A stretch of 64,000 nucleotides of DNA from Mesorhizobium loti (GCA_014189435.1 CP050293.1:4903001-4967000), one strand, 5' to 3'; positions 43,314 to 51,866 are shown, numbered from the stretch's first letter. Program-made: numbers and translations. The notes: generated from the letters alone by a model not told the origin.

Positions 43314-43338
43314 AACTCGCCAGCCGCGGTCCTGTTCC
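43314..43338 (-). promoter_or_regulatory. EcfG-type promoter of DUF3309
   Basis: Minus strand: GGAAC (43338-43334), 16 bp, AGTT (43317-43314). The predicted start site is about 60 nt before the ATG at 43244. Confidence 0.7.
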
Positions 43339-43536
43339 GACCCCGGATAAACAGCGCGATTCTATGGTTGACACCCGCTTCGGAAATACCTGTTCATTGA
43401 CAACGAGTTGAATTACCGGGCCGTCAATCGCTCGTGGCTTGTCGGGTTCGTCAGCCAGTGTGGTGGACCCGCTACCGAGGCATGCTGGCACTGCGCCGTG
43501 TCTCAGGGGTTCCGGCAGGCACAAAAAAGCCCCGCT

Positions 43537-43752
43537 GAAAGGTTGGGAACGGTGATCCGCGAATTGCCTGACGTCACCATCATCAGCGTGGCGCATCGCG
43601 CCGAGTTGGAGGCGTTCCACAGTCGCAAGATCACACTGGAGCGGCGCGCGGGCGGGGCAAAGCTCGTCAGCGATGTCGAGCTTGTCCCGCGCAAGGGCAA
43701 ACGGAACCTGCTCACGCGCGCTTTGTGGGGCTCCAGGCGTGAGGTGAAGTAG
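43537..43752 (+). pseudogene. C-terminal remnant of an SbmA/BacA-like ABC transporter
   Basis: The frame reads LPDVTIISVAHRAELEAFHS (with the ABC H-loop His in VAHR), RKITLERRAGGAKLV and VELVPRKGKRNLL before its stop. This is the end of the fused permease/ATPase family related to SbmA/BacA and YddA. Only about 70 codons are left. A shorter copy of the same ending is present at 59014-59142 on the other strand. Confidence 0.65.
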
Positions 43753-43851
43753 GGCTGTGATTGGGACAAAAATTCAAAAATTGTCCGGCCAGGATGGGAG
43801 CAAGCGTGCGTGGTAGTGGGTTCACTGCTGTCTCGCGGGAAACGCGCTTGC

Positions 43852-44184
43852 TCACGAGTCGGCCATAGCTTCCTGTTCGAGTTCTGAGAGCTTGGATTTG
43901 ATCACATGCGGCTCCGCATGCTCCAGCCCCACAACCTCGTTACGCGCTTCAGCCAAAGCTATGATTAGCTCGTCCAGCTTGGCGTGTATGGCAGCAGTGT
44001 CGCGATAGCCCTGGATTAGCACGACGCCGGTGATGATTATGGCCGCAACCGACAGAGCATAGGTGACCGCATTCGTGAGACCGAAAGGTACCAAAAGCGT
44101 GCAAAGAACCATAGCCACGACCAACGCATAAAAGCCGGGTGGACGCGATAGAAAGTCTGCCGCGAGAAACAGAAAACGGTTCAC
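43852..44184 (-). CDS. low-affinity iron permease-like membrane protein
   Basis: A 110-residue protein started at a GTG that overlaps the stop of a preceding 33-residue frame (GTGA). It has FLFLAADFLSRPPGFYALVV and two more hydrophobic helices, then a soluble helix with RDTAAIHAKLDELIIALAEA and RNEVVGLEHAEP. The RDTAAxxxKLDELI and RNxxVGLE blocks are typical of the low-affinity iron permease family; the real function of these short members is uncertain. A GTG at 44247 is an alternative start. Confidence 0.72.
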   Translation of the reverse strand: MNRFLFLAADFLSRPPGFYALVVAMVLCTLLVPFGLTNAVTYALSVAAIIITGVVLIQGYRDTAAIHAKLDELIIALAEARNEVVGLEHAEPHVIKSKLSELEQEAMADS

Positions 44185-44282
44185 GTTAGTATGAAACCGG
44201 CAAACAGGACCGTCAGCGCGAATGAGATCGGCACTGCAAGGAGCCACCGAGCCTCCATAACGCTGTTGAGTCGCTTATCCAT
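44181..44282 (-). CDS. 33-residue single-pass membrane peptide
   Basis: An ATG at 44282, preceded by GGGAGTTAAGGCA, opens 33 codons. The peptide is MDKRLNSVMEARWLLAVPIS continuing FALTVLFAGFILT: a short charged N-terminus and one membrane helix. Its TGA overlaps the GTG of the iron-permease-like gene, so it may be a coupled partner or a leader peptide. A longer frame of the downstream gene would replace it. Confidence 0.5.
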   Translation of the reverse strand: MDKRLNSVMEARWLLAVPISFALTVLFAGFILT

Positions 44283-44293
44283 TGCCTTAACTC

Positions 44294-44329
44294 CCTATTG
44301 CAAACTTCAATCCTATTGCAAACTTCAAT
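44294..44329. repeat. perfect 18-bp tandem duplication
   Basis: The unit CCTATTGCAAACTTCAAT occurs twice with no gap (44294-44311, 44312-44329), just upstream of the small membrane peptide. It is probably a replication slip in the leader; a protein-binding role is possible but unsupported. Confidence 0.75.
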
Positions 44330-44358
44330 TGAAAGGCTGCAAAAGACCCGCAAGAGTG

Positions 44359-44388
44359 TGGCCCGCGCCGGCCTGCCGGCGCGGGCCA
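44359..44388 (-). terminator. terminator after the PRC-barrel gene
   Basis: TGGCCCGCGCCGGC and GCCGGCGCGGGCCA form a 13-bp perfect stem around a two- to three-base loop. It lies 10 bp downstream of the PRC-barrel stop. On the minus strand TCTTTT follows about 15 nt later, so the U-tract is displaced. Confidence 0.6.
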
Positions 44389-44397
44389 TTCTCAAGG

Positions 44398-45264
44398 TTA
44401 CTGACTAATAACGATGCGCTGTTTGTCGCGATTCTGGGCGTAGGTGCCCTTGTCATAGGCGGTCTGTGCTTCGAGCTGGGCTTTGGTGAAATTTGTGTAG
44501 AGATAGCGGTTTCCGTCCTTGTCGGACATGAACTTCAATTTCTCCAGGCCGACAGCTACTTCCTTTTCGCCAATGCCGAGGAACCCGCCCACGTCGAGAA
44601 CCACGGCATCCACCTTCTTGTCGCCGCTCAGGACGACGTCGCCGATCTCGCCAACCTTCGCATCATCGGCGCCGTAGACGGTGGTGCCGATGAAATCCTT
44701 GGTGCTGATCTTGTCCAGCGGCAGCTCGGTCAGCGCCGCCTTGTCGATAGCGGCGGTGGCTGTCTTGTCCGTCGTGGCCGCAGCCGGTTCGCTGTTGGCC
44801 GTGACAGCCGGGGCATCGGTGGCGTTCGAAGCCGTAGTCGTGTCGTAGACCTTCAGGTCGAAATCGGGTTGCGCCTGGAGGTCTTCCTTGGTGGTCTTGG
44901 CGACCAGCCAGCGTTCACCCTTCTTCTCAACCCATTCGGCCTTGTTGAAATCATAGGCGACGTTCTTTTCGCCGATGCCCAGGAACCCGCCGACGCCGAT
45001 GATAATGAATTTGGCTTTGCCGTCTTTGGTGAGGACGATGTCTTTCACATCGCCAATCTTCTCGGCATTGTCCGCCGCGCTATCGTAGGCGTCGGCGCCA
45101 ATGATCTTCGAAACCAGGCTCCCGTCGGCCATCGCCGCAGGAGCGGCCATGGTTGGGGTCGTGTTGGCGGGTTTGGCAGCGTCTTCGGCATTGGCACCCG
45201 CGGTCCATAGCCCAGCCGTCAGAAGCGTAGCTACTGCTGTGGTAGCCAAAAGTTTGCGGATCAT
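44398..45264 (-). CDS. exported protein with two PRC-barrel domains
   Basis: A 288-residue protein with a signal peptide (LLATTAVATLLTAGLWTAGA). Two PRC-barrel modules follow, at about 45-125 and 180-265. Each carries the strand GVGGFLGIGEK or DVGGFLGIGEK, and each starts SKIIGADAYD or STKDFIGTTVYG. An Ala/Thr-rich linker separates them. PRC barrels occur in RNA-processing and envelope proteins; rhizobial exported pairs are usually stress-linked and unnamed. Control is by the EcfG-type promoter at 45355. Confidence 0.88.
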   Translation of the reverse strand: MIRKLLATTAVATLLTAGLWTAGANAEDAAKPANTTPTMAAPAAMADGSLVSKIIGADAYDSAADNAEKIGDVKDIVLTKDGKAKFIIIGVGGFLGIGEKNVAYDFNKAEWVEKKGERWLVAKTTKEDLQAQPDFDLKVYDTTTASNATDAPAVTANSEPAAATTDKTATAAIDKAALTELPLDKISTKDFIGTTVYGADDAKVGEIGDVVLSGDKKVDAVVLDVGGFLGIGEKEVAVGLEKLKFMSDKDGNRYLYTNFTKAQLEAQTAYDKGTYAQNRDKQRIVISQ

Positions 45265-45354
45265 GATACGTTTCCTTGTGCGTTAGTGTTGATGCACGCC
45301 GCGTTCGGCTGAACCTTGCAGGGAGGCTGAACGCGGCACCGTTTGCGATTGCAC

Positions 45355-45379
45355 AACGAGCCTTTTGAGACGAAGTTCC
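45355..45379 (-). promoter_or_regulatory. EcfG-type promoter of the PRC-barrel gene
   Basis: Minus strand: GGAAC (45379-45375), 16 bp, CGTT (45358-45355), a perfect consensus match. It is divergent from the promoter at 45440, with 60 bp between them. Confidence 0.75.
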
Positions 45380-45439
45380 ATGATCGCTTCATGTTGTTGG
45401 AAACCGCGCATTTCCGTAGCTGCAGCTTGATTTCCGGTT

Positions 45440-45464
45440 GGAACTTAGTTGGCTTTTGAACGTT
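45440..45464 (+). promoter_or_regulatory. EcfG-type promoter of the GlsB/YeaQ gene
   Basis: Plus strand: GGAAC (45440-45444), TTAGTTGGCTTTTGAA (16 bp), CGTT (45461-45464), a perfect consensus match. The predicted start site is about 35 nt before the ATG at 45507. Confidence 0.78.
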
Positions 45465-45506
45465 TCCTCCGTCGACCCAATTGCGGTTCGATAAAAGGGG
45501 AAAGTC

Positions 45507-45758
45507 ATGCAGAATCCTGGCGTTGGTTGGATCGCGGCGATCATCATCGGCGGTATCGCCGGATGGCTGGCCGAGATGTTTATGAAGAGCAACATGGGCG
45601 TGCTCATGAACATCATTTTGGGAATTGTGGGCGCCGTCGTTGCCAACCTACTCCTCGGACTACTTGGCGTATCGTTGGCCGGCTGGCTGGGTTACCTGGT
45701 CGCAGGCTTCATCGGGGCGTGTATCTTGATTGCAGTGGCCCGAATTATCAAACGCTGA
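45507..45758 (+). CDS. GlsB/YeaQ/YmgE family membrane protein
   Basis: An 83-residue protein with three hydrophobic segments: VGWIAAIIIGGIAGWLAEMF, MNIILGIVGAVVANLLLGLL and GYLVAGFIGACILIAVARII. G-W-I-AxxIxGGIAGWLAE and the NIILGIVGA-VxN block define the family (transglycosylase-associated/YeaQ). AGGGGAAAG precedes the ATG. Members are general-stress-induced in many bacteria without known mechanism. Confidence 0.92.
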   Translation: MQNPGVGWIAAIIIGGIAGWLAEMFMKSNMGVLMNIILGIVGAVVANLLLGLLGVSLAGWLGYLVAGFIGACILIAVARIIKR

Positions 45759-45838
45759 AGCAAACGACCCGGCAGCGTGGATCAAAAGACGTACTGGCGC
45801 ATTTCATCTCCGGCTAATTCAAGCCCAGGAGAGAACGA

Positions 45839-46102
45839 ATGAAAAAGACACTACTTGTTTTGAGCCTGCTCCTTCCGCTGGGAGCGTGCTCCCGTACCGA
45901 GCAGGGGGCTGCGGTTGGCGGCCTCGGTGGCGCCGCGATTGGTGCCGCGGTTGCCGGCGATCCCGTGCAGGGAGCTGTTGTCGGTGGTGCAGTCGGTGCG
46001 ATCGCCGGCGCTGTGATCGGCCACGCAAGTGAGGCCGGCCAATGCCGGTATCGCGATCGGAATGGACGCGTCTACATTGCACGCTGCCCGGACGGCTATT
46101 GA
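45839..46102 (+). CDS. glycine-zipper lipoprotein
   Basis: An 87-residue lipoprotein. The lipobox is LPLGAC (Cys17). A glycine-zipper stretch follows (AAVGGLGGAAIGAAVAGDPV and QGAVVGGAVGAIAGAVIG), then a short Cys-containing tail (CRYRDRNGRVYIARCPDGY), where two Cys could form a disulfide. Small YmgG-like glycine-zipper lipoproteins of the envelope look like this. CAGGAGAG precedes the ATG; a strong terminator follows. Confidence 0.85.
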   Translation: MKKTLLVLSLLLPLGACSRTEQGAAVGGLGGAAIGAAVAGDPVQGAVVGGAVGAIAGAVIGHASEAGQCRYRDRNGRVYIARCPDGY

Positions 46103-46107
46103 TATCG

Positions 46108-46140
46108 AGGCGCGTGATCGCTTGCGATCACGCGCCTTTC
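46108..46140 (+). terminator. intrinsic terminator after the lipoprotein gene
   Basis: AGGCGCGTGATCGC and GCGATCACGCGCCT form a 14-bp perfect stem with a two-base loop (46108-46137), followed by TTCCC. It lies 5 bp after the lipoprotein stop. Confidence 0.75.
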
Positions 46141-46162
46141 CCTCGTGACCCAGGACAATCCC

Positions 46163-46798
46163 ATGGCTGTTCTAACTAACAAAATCATTGGGTTTTGGTT
46201 CGTTCTGGGCGCCACCATGAATGGGGAACTCGCGCCCGCGGTTTCGGCCGCCCCTGTAGAAGCGCAGACGATCGCCGATCATTTCTCATCGGTAAAATCA
46301 ATGTCTGGGGACTTTGTTCAGTCGGGCCCCAAGACCGAAAAGACCCGTGGCAGGTTCTATCTCCAACGACCTGGCAAGATCCGATTCAACTATACAGGCC
46401 AATCAGGAGTCAGCGTCATTGCTGACGGCAAATCCTTGGTCGTTTACAACAAGAAGCTCAAGACGTCGCGGCTTTATGCCCTGTCCAAGACACCACTCAA
46501 GCTGCTGCTCGACAACAACGTCGAGTTCTCCGGCAGACGCTTCAAAGGGATCACGGAGGAAGGCGATCTGGTCATTGTCAGGCTGGCCGACAGGTCAGCT
46601 TTCGGTAATGCGAAAATTTCTATGATGTTTGACAGGAAATCACTCGATCTACGAAAATGGAGCCTTACCGACGAGAGGGGACAAACAACGACGATAACAA
46701 TCTCCAACGTGAAAGAGGGCGTTCACGTCGCCGAGGAAACATTCAAGATCGACTATCCGGCGAACCGGGAATACAACACCACTACGAAGTCGCGTTGA
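46163..46798 (+). CDS. LolA-family outer-membrane lipoprotein carrier protein
   Basis: A 211-residue protein started at an ATG with CAGGA upstream; a GTG six codons earlier is the alternative. After a signal-like N-terminus (ending near AVSAAP) the LolA fold is evident: FSSVKSMSGDFVQSGPKTEK, RGRFYLQRPGKIRFNYTGQS and LVVYNKKLKTSRLY. LolA ferries lipoproteins across the periplasm; many rhizobia carry additional paralogues like this one. Confidence 0.85.
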   Translation: MAVLTNKIIGFWFVLGATMNGELAPAVSAAPVEAQTIADHFSSVKSMSGDFVQSGPKTEKTRGRFYLQRPGKIRFNYTGQSGVSVIADGKSLVVYNKKLKTSRLYALSKTPLKLLLDNNVEFSGRRFKGITEEGDLVIVRLADRSAFGNAKISMMFDRKSLDLRKWSLTDERGQTTTITISNVKEGVHVAEETFKIDYPANREYNTTTKSR

Positions 46799-46832
46799 CA
46801 CGGTCGAGCTTCTTGGTTGAAATGCTCCGGCT

Positions 46833-47501
46833 CTAGGCGTCAGACGAACGGTCGCGCCCGTCTTCTACAGGCTGCTTCAGATAGTCGCTGGCCGCAGCCA
46901 AAATGACCAGGAAAGCCGCGGTGTATCTGGCGAAGCCAAAGGCCTGCGCCGCTGCAACTTTTGCACCATGGGAATGCTGGTTGATGAATTCGGAAGCCGC
47001 GTCTTGGACTTCGCCCGCGGCTTTCCCGAACAGTTCCTGTTCTTTTGCGGTTGGATCAAACGCTCGGGCTATAACATGACCGAGCAACAATCCTCCGGCG
47101 GAACCGGCCAATACCTTAGCACGTGACAGGTTCGTGACGTGCTGTTGTGGACGCTCCGTTTGAGGACCGATCACCTCTGTCGCGTCCTGTTCGCCAGAAG
47201 GTGTTTCGAGTCGCTTGGCGTTCGCTGTCTCAGTGCTGCCTTCAGCACTCCTCCTGCCGGCGTCAAAGACTGCGACTGTGCCCAAGGCGACGACAGCCGC
47301 CGTGCCGCCATTGTTCTTGATGGCCTTCGTGACGCCGCCGATCACACCTGCCACCCTGTGCTTGGCGTAGTGCGTGCACACCTCGACCAAATGTCGCCGT
47401 TGTACACGACGAGTGATTTCACTGACCGGCTCAAACAGCGCCTGCCGCTCGGCACGGCTTTGCACCATGATCTCCCGTATGTCATCGTTGAGTTGAGCCA
47501 T
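46833..47501 (-). CDS. hypothetical protein of the YqjE-like stress operon
   Basis: A 222-residue protein. AGGGGATTCGCT precedes the ATG, which lies within the end of the YqjE-like gene (20-bp overlap). It opens LNDDIREIMVQSRAERQALF and has glycine-rich membrane-like segments (GGTAAVVALGTVAVF, LAGSAGGLLLGHVIARAF). The opening weakly recalls DUF3618 proteins, which accompany YqjE-like genes. Function is unknown; it is the third gene of an operon starting at 48438. Confidence 0.68.
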   Translation of the reverse strand: MAQLNDDIREIMVQSRAERQALFEPVSEITRRVQRRHLVEVCTHYAKHRVAGVIGGVTKAIKNNGGTAAVVALGTVAVFDAGRRSAEGSTETANAKRLETPSGEQDATEVIGPQTERPQQHVTNLSRAKVLAGSAGGLLLGHVIARAFDPTAKEQELFGKAAGEVQDAASEFINQHSHGAKVAAAQAFGFARYTAAFLVILAAASDYLKQPVEDGRDRSSDA

Positions 47502-47895
47502 AGCGAATCCCCTGTTTCAATGCGGCCACATCGCTGCGCACCTGGTTGAGCGTCTCGACGGGAGTGATGGTCCATCCGACCAGGGCCTGTTTGGCGAGAT
47601 GAAGGGAGAAAAACCCTCCGCCAATCAAGACTATGCCGACGAGCAGACAGGCGACCATCGCGCCGACACCAAGATAGATCATTGCCAGGATCAGAAATTC
47701 GACCAAGGCGAAGGCTGCCAGCATGAACAAAATAGCGGCCGCCATTCCACATGCACCGGAAGAGAGGATCGTCGCGGTCTTTCCCCTCATTTCCGCCTCG
47801 AGCACGCGCAGGTCCAGGCGCATCAACGAAGCGAAGTGACCGATCGCTTCGTTGACGACACTGCCGAAGGGACGGCGGTCGCCACCATTTTCCAT
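47482..47895 (-). CDS. YqjE-like phage-holin-superfamily protein
   Basis: A 137-residue membrane protein: a soluble start FGSVVNEAIGHFASLMRLDL, then two helices (ACGMAAAILFMLAAFALVEF, GVGAMVACLLVGIVLIGGGF) and LETLNQVRSDVAALKQGI near the end. This is the holin-like YqjE family found in YqjD-YqjE-YqjK type operons. GGGAATT precedes the ATG. It probably acts at the inner membrane during stress; no mechanism is known. Confidence 0.82.
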   Translation of the reverse strand: MENGGDRRPFGSVVNEAIGHFASLMRLDLRVLEAEMRGKTATILSSGACGMAAAILFMLAAFALVEFLILAMIYLGVGAMVACLLVGIVLIGGGFFSLHLAKQALVGWTITPVETLNQVRSDVAALKQGIRYGSTQR

Positions 47896-47913
47896 CTCGA
47901 AATTCCCTCTTCT

Positions 47914-48438
47914 TCAGGACCTATCGGAGCTTCGCATGATCCGCGTGAGCATCACGCCAGCCAGGATGCCGACCCCGAAGAAGGCAGCGGGCTGACGCTG
48001 CGCGAATTTCGTAACGGAGTCGAGCAATTCGCCGACGTTGCGATCCCTGATGTCTGCCGAGATCCGCTCCACGCCTTCGGCGGCGTTACGCACGATGCCG
48101 GCCACCTGAGGCGATTGTTTTTCGATGCCGTCGGCGGCTTCCTTGACCGAGTGGGCGATGTTGGCGATTGCGTCGGCACCAGCGGTCTTGTTGGTCTCGA
48201 CCGCTTCCTTGAATGCACCGGCAGCATCGGTGGCGACAGTGCCGGCATAGTCCTTCGCGTCGCTTGAAACCGAAGCCGCTGTGTCTTTCAGGTGGGTCGC
48301 GGTTTCCGCCGCGCTGGTCTTCAATTTGCTGAAAGCTTCCGCACTCTTGCCGGCACGTTCGGCGTCCGACTGGTTTTGGAATTCATTGTCTTCAGCCAGC
48401 TTGGATCCGGAGAACGGGGTGGTGTTGGGCGTGTTCAC
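47914..48438 (-). CDS. membrane-anchored stress protein (nutrient-deprivation-induced/YqjD-like)
   Basis: A 174-residue protein. The GTG at 48438 has AGGAGG 9 nt upstream and lies downstream of the predicted transcript start, whereas an earlier TTG falls upstream of it. A long Ala-rich amphipathic region (SAAETATHLKDTAASVSSDA, AHSVKEAADGIEKQSPQVAG) resembles LEA- or YqjD-type proteins. A C-terminal helix (AAFFGVGILAGVMLTRIM) anchors it. It heads a three-gene operon under the EcfG-type promoter at 48467. Confidence 0.8.
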   Translation of the reverse strand: MNTPNTTPFSGSKLAEDNEFQNQSDAERAGKSAEAFSKLKTSAAETATHLKDTAASVSSDAKDYAGTVATDAAGAFKEAVETNKTAGADAIANIAHSVKEAADGIEKQSPQVAGIVRNAAEGVERISADIRDRNVGELLDSVTKFAQRQPAAFFGVGILAGVMLTRIMRSSDRS

Positions 48439-48466
48439 GGTGTTTTTCCTCCTGTTGGTCAAGGTG

Positions 48467-48491
48467 AACTCCGCGGGCTAGCTGCGGTTCC
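48467..48491 (-). promoter_or_regulatory. EcfG-type promoter of the 48438-46833 operon
   Basis: Minus strand: GGAAC (48491-48487), 16 bp, AGTT (48470-48467). The predicted start site near 48460 leaves a 20-nt leader with AGGAGG. Confidence 0.75.
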
Positions 48492-48723
48492 TGGCGTCGG
48501 GGAATATTCTATGGGATGGGGTGCGGCAGCTAAGCATGGGCGTGGCGTTCCGTTCCATCTGCGGAGCCGCAATTTGCCATGACATACAGAACGCGGATCA
48601 AGGCTCCAAATCCCCCAGCCTTCAACCCCGCCTTCTCCGACCGAGACTCATCGCCTGACGATCAAGGCGCGCGTATTAGCAGATGCGTAAGGGATCCAAC
48701 AAGTAATGGCAGCAGGACCAGGT

Positions 48724-49722
48724 TTACTCATCAGCTGGACAACCAGGCTGGCGGCAATCGTGCCGCTCCCGCCTGTAGTCGGGATGCATTTGTGCATCGG
48801 CAGTCAGAGCTAGTTGTTCGTCTGAAGGTCGTTTTACCAGCAAGCGCCGCATTGCCCGAGCATTCTTAGGCGCAAAACCTTCATAGTCGTTGTTGAAATA
48901 GACCCAAACTCTTCTTGCGCCGCTGGCTCGGATTTTGTCGACCCATGTCGTCAGTTCGTCTGTGGTGTAATCATGCCGATACCAGCGCTCTGGACCGTGG
49001 AGCCGCAGGTAGACATCATCAGCCGTACGCACCAACACATTCGGAAGACGAGGGCCGCTGCAGGAGCAGAAGATTGTGCCTGTCTCACGAAAGGCCGAGT
49101 AAACAGTCTCGTTCCACCAACTGGCGTGACGAAACTCCACCACATTGCGCCGGGCCGGGTCGAGTTGGCCGAGAATGCCGCCCAGGCGTGCCTTTGAGAA
49201 ATGATAACTCGGCGGCAGCTGGAATAGAAAGCAGCCCATTCGCTCGCCGAGAATATCGGCAATCATTCCAAAATCCATAACCAGGGTTTTGGTGTTCTTG
49301 AACCTCTTGATGTGCGTAATCAGCTCACAGACCTTGACCGTATAGACGAAGTTGCGGTTACCAGCTTGTCGGAGCCAGCTTTTGACATTCGTGACCGTCG
49401 GCCATGAATAAAAGGATGCATTGATTTCCACGGTATCGAATCGCTTCGCATAGTGATCGAACCATTCGCCTGTCGGCAAATCTGCAGGGTAAAACTGCCC
49501 CCGCCACTTCCAGTAAAACCAGCCCGAGCAGCCGACATAGACAGATGCGTCCAAACGCGACAAGGGGCTCCCGCCCTTTGCTGTTCTATCTGCTATGCGG
49601 GCGGCATGCATTTTGACGGCCCGTCCAAGATTTTCGATTCGCTGCTTCTCTCTGCGCAGCTTTCGCCGTTCACGGCGCTCCTCGGCTCCAGGTTCTTTCC
49701 GCTTGATAGGGTCAGTGCTCAT
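48724..49722 (-). CDS. DUF72 family protein
   Basis: A 332-residue protein. After a charged N-terminal helix (EERRERRKLRREKQRIENLG) the TIM-barrel DUF72 domain begins: VYVGCSGWFYWKWRGQFYPA, FDTVEINASFYSWPT and FLFQLPPSYHFSKARLGGIL, with VVEFRHASWW and YLRLHGPERWY further on. DUF72 is widespread and structurally known but without an assigned reaction. The C-terminal tail is unusual and Cys-rich. Confidence 0.88.
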   Translation of the reverse strand: MSTDPIKRKEPGAEERRERRKLRREKQRIENLGRAVKMHAARIADRTAKGGSPLSRLDASVYVGCSGWFYWKWRGQFYPADLPTGEWFDHYAKRFDTVEINASFYSWPTVTNVKSWLRQAGNRNFVYTVKVCELITHIKRFKNTKTLVMDFGMIADILGERMGCFLFQLPPSYHFSKARLGGILGQLDPARRNVVEFRHASWWNETVYSAFRETGTIFCSCSGPRLPNVLVRTADDVYLRLHGPERWYRHDYTTDELTTWVDKIRASGARRVWVYFNNDYEGFAPKNARAMRRLLVKRPSDEQLALTADAQMHPDYRRERHDCRQPGCPADE

Positions 49723-50334
49723 GAAATGATCCTTGACCGCCTCAACGCGGGTACAGCCTGAAGGCTCCTTTGTGACCTGACCGAAATCGGCTTTGGCCCC
49801 CGCCGGAGCCTTCAGTCCGAGCCTATCGTGAATCTGGGTGCGTGAAGTGCGAGCATACGTCTCGGGGACAATCCACGACGTGCTCGTTGCCGGCTCGAAC
49901 GAGATTTTGCCATGGCCACGATCAAAGACCCGAAGATCAGCAACGCCGTAGTTCGCGAACCCGAGGCTGCGGGTACAGATTTGCAGTGCCCTAGCCCTGC
50001 TAATCGAAAGTCTACGCCTGTTCCCCGGGAACCAGAATTCAGATCGTGCATTTCGATAAATGCTATTGAATCAAATCCCCATGTGCTGTTCTTGCTGCGG
50101 AGCGCGTGACCACAGCTATGAAAACTGCACGCATCTCAATCGCGACCGTCAATCTGAACCGCCTATTGATCCAGGTATCAAACGGCTGGCTCCCAGCTCA
50201 CGCTCCAAAGCGAAGGGCTAGATGAACCGGTGCGTTTCGGCGCCCTCGTCCCGAGGCGAGCAAAAATCGCCTCATGATAGTCATTAGCAGAGGCATCGAC
50301 GCTCTCTCGCAGCGTTCACTTGGCCGTTGGATTT
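49723..50334. other. non-coding gap between DUF72 and a kinase gene
   Basis: A 612-bp stretch without convincing genes; short frames lack ribosome sites and conserved motifs. No GGAAC-N16-nGTT match was found. It may hold degraded sequence. Confidence 0.35.
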
Positions 50335-51414
50335 TCAGTTCGCGGTGGCGGCCGATCGCCTGAAAACAATGGTCACCCTGGTACCCTTTGCGCTTGATTT
50401 GACGTCGAACTCCGCCTTTGCATTCTCAGTCAGCGAGCGCGCGATCAATGCGCCGAGCTTGCCGGCCTTTGGCCATGTCTCGCCTTGAGGCAAGCCGACC
50501 CCGTCATCCGCAATGACAACCCGACAACCGTCGCCGCTCACGATGCTGTGCAGCGTGATCGTGCCACCTTCGCGCCCCGGGAAGGCGTGTTTAAGCGCAT
50601 TCGTCAGCAGTTCGTTGACGACCAACCCTGTCGGCATCGCGACGTTTATCGACACCGGATAGGTATCAACCTTCATGTCAAGGCGAATGCCTTCAATCGC
50701 ATGGGAGGCCATGACAGCAGACGCGATCTGGCTGAGATAGACGCCGAGATCGACCTCATCCTTTTGATCGTCTGCAGACAACGTCTGATAGAGGATAGCC
50801 AGTGCGTCCACGCGCCCTGCCAACCTCTCGAAGCGCTTCTGGTCCGGCTCAGTCGCGTTGCGAGTTTCAAGGCGAATTAGCGCAGTAATCATCTGCAAAT
50901 TGTTTTTAACCCGGTGCTGCAGTTCGCGCAGCAGAGTATCCTTCTCGCGAATGCGCTCCTCCGCCGCGCGCGCGTCCCCCGCCTCGCCATGGGCCGACAC
51001 GTCGATCAGCGCTACCAGCCGGAAGCAGATCTTGCCGTTGTCATCCTCAATGATATTGGAATAGACGTCGACAATTGCAGGCTTGTCCTTGCGCTCCAGC
51101 CGAAATGTGCCGACGAAATCGGTGTCCTCGACAACGGCCTCGTCAAGCGGTCGATCCTTCTGCTGGTGGATGCCGATGCCTGAAAGCGCCGCCCAGTTCT
51201 GGCGGGTAAGTTTGGCGGCGTCTAAGCCTGACAGTTTCTCGAATTCCGGATTGGCGTATACGAGGCGCTCCTTTGCGCTCAGATCCGAAACGGCAATGGC
51301 AATCGGCACCTGATCAAGGAATTTCTTGAACTGGTCGCTTTCCAGTGCGGTGGCTAGGTCAGGCGTATCGAGCAGTTGCTCGACCGCCTCGGCCTTTTCG
51401 GAACCCGATGTCAT
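50335..51414 (-). CDS. PAS/LOV-like HisKA_2 sensor histidine kinase
   Basis: A 359-residue soluble kinase taken from the ATG at 51414 (MTSGSEKAEAVEQLLDTPDL); longer in-frame starts exist. A PAS domain covers about 30-140 (VPIAIAVSDLSAKERLVYAN, FEKLSGLDAAKLTRQNWAAL) but lacks the GxNCRFLQ photoactive Cys. The phosphoacceptor region is LLRELQHRVKNNLQMITALI, and the ATPase has GLVVNELLTNALKHAFPG and VIADDGVGLPQG. HisKA_2 kinases are known inputs of the PhyR general stress pathway. Confidence 0.87.
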   Translation of the reverse strand: MTSGSEKAEAVEQLLDTPDLATALESDQFKKFLDQVPIAIAVSDLSAKERLVYANPEFEKLSGLDAAKLTRQNWAALSGIGIHQQKDRPLDEAVVEDTDFVGTFRLERKDKPAIVDVYSNIIEDDNGKICFRLVALIDVSAHGEAGDARAAEERIREKDTLLRELQHRVKNNLQMITALIRLETRNATEPDQKRFERLAGRVDALAILYQTLSADDQKDEVDLGVYLSQIASAVMASHAIEGIRLDMKVDTYPVSINVAMPTGLVVNELLTNALKHAFPGREGGTITLHSIVSGDGCRVVIADDGVGLPQGETWPKAGKLGALIARSLTENAKAEFDVKSSAKGTRVTIVFRRSAATAN

Positions 51415-51553
51415 ATGAGGACCTGCGCTGTGCGTTGGCACCATCAGTATCAGCGATGACCCTGGCCCGCCATCGCGAACGCTCACACGCGCGGCTCCGG
51501 ATCGGCAAGCGCGATATCCCGGTTCAAGGAGAGGCCCGAAACCAGGTCGTGGC

Positions 51554-51578
51554 GGAACGTTTTTATGAGCAAATAGTT
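51554..51578 (+). promoter_or_regulatory. EcfG-type promoter upstream of the YihY gene
   Basis: Plus strand: GGAAC (51554-51558), 16 bp, AGTT (51575-51578). It lies in the 450-bp gap between divergent kinase and YihY genes, about 280 nt before the favoured YihY start. Confidence 0.6.
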
Positions 51579-51866
51579 TGTTGAGCGCAACCTAATGCGC
51601 CGTCGCCAGGCCCTCAATTCGTTCAATCTCATTCATATCGAACGCCCACAAATCCATTTGGAATGTCGGGAGTGGCAGGCTTCGCGCGACATGTTCGTTG
51701 CCGCCGCGCATTGTTCATTCAGGTTGGGCGCAGACGGATGGGAAAGGTTCACGACCTGATTGCTGCCAAAAGCAATCGCAACGGTGGGCGTGCCGCAAGA
51801 GCCGGTCCCTTGACCTTACGTCGCGCGGCAACAGTTCTAGGACAGGGACAACAGGGGGCATTAGAA

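Noticed and set aside
48436..48462. A TTG at 48462 as start of the YqjD-like gene
   Set aside because: It lies upstream of the predicted transcript start; the GTG at 48438 has an AGGAGG at good spacing.
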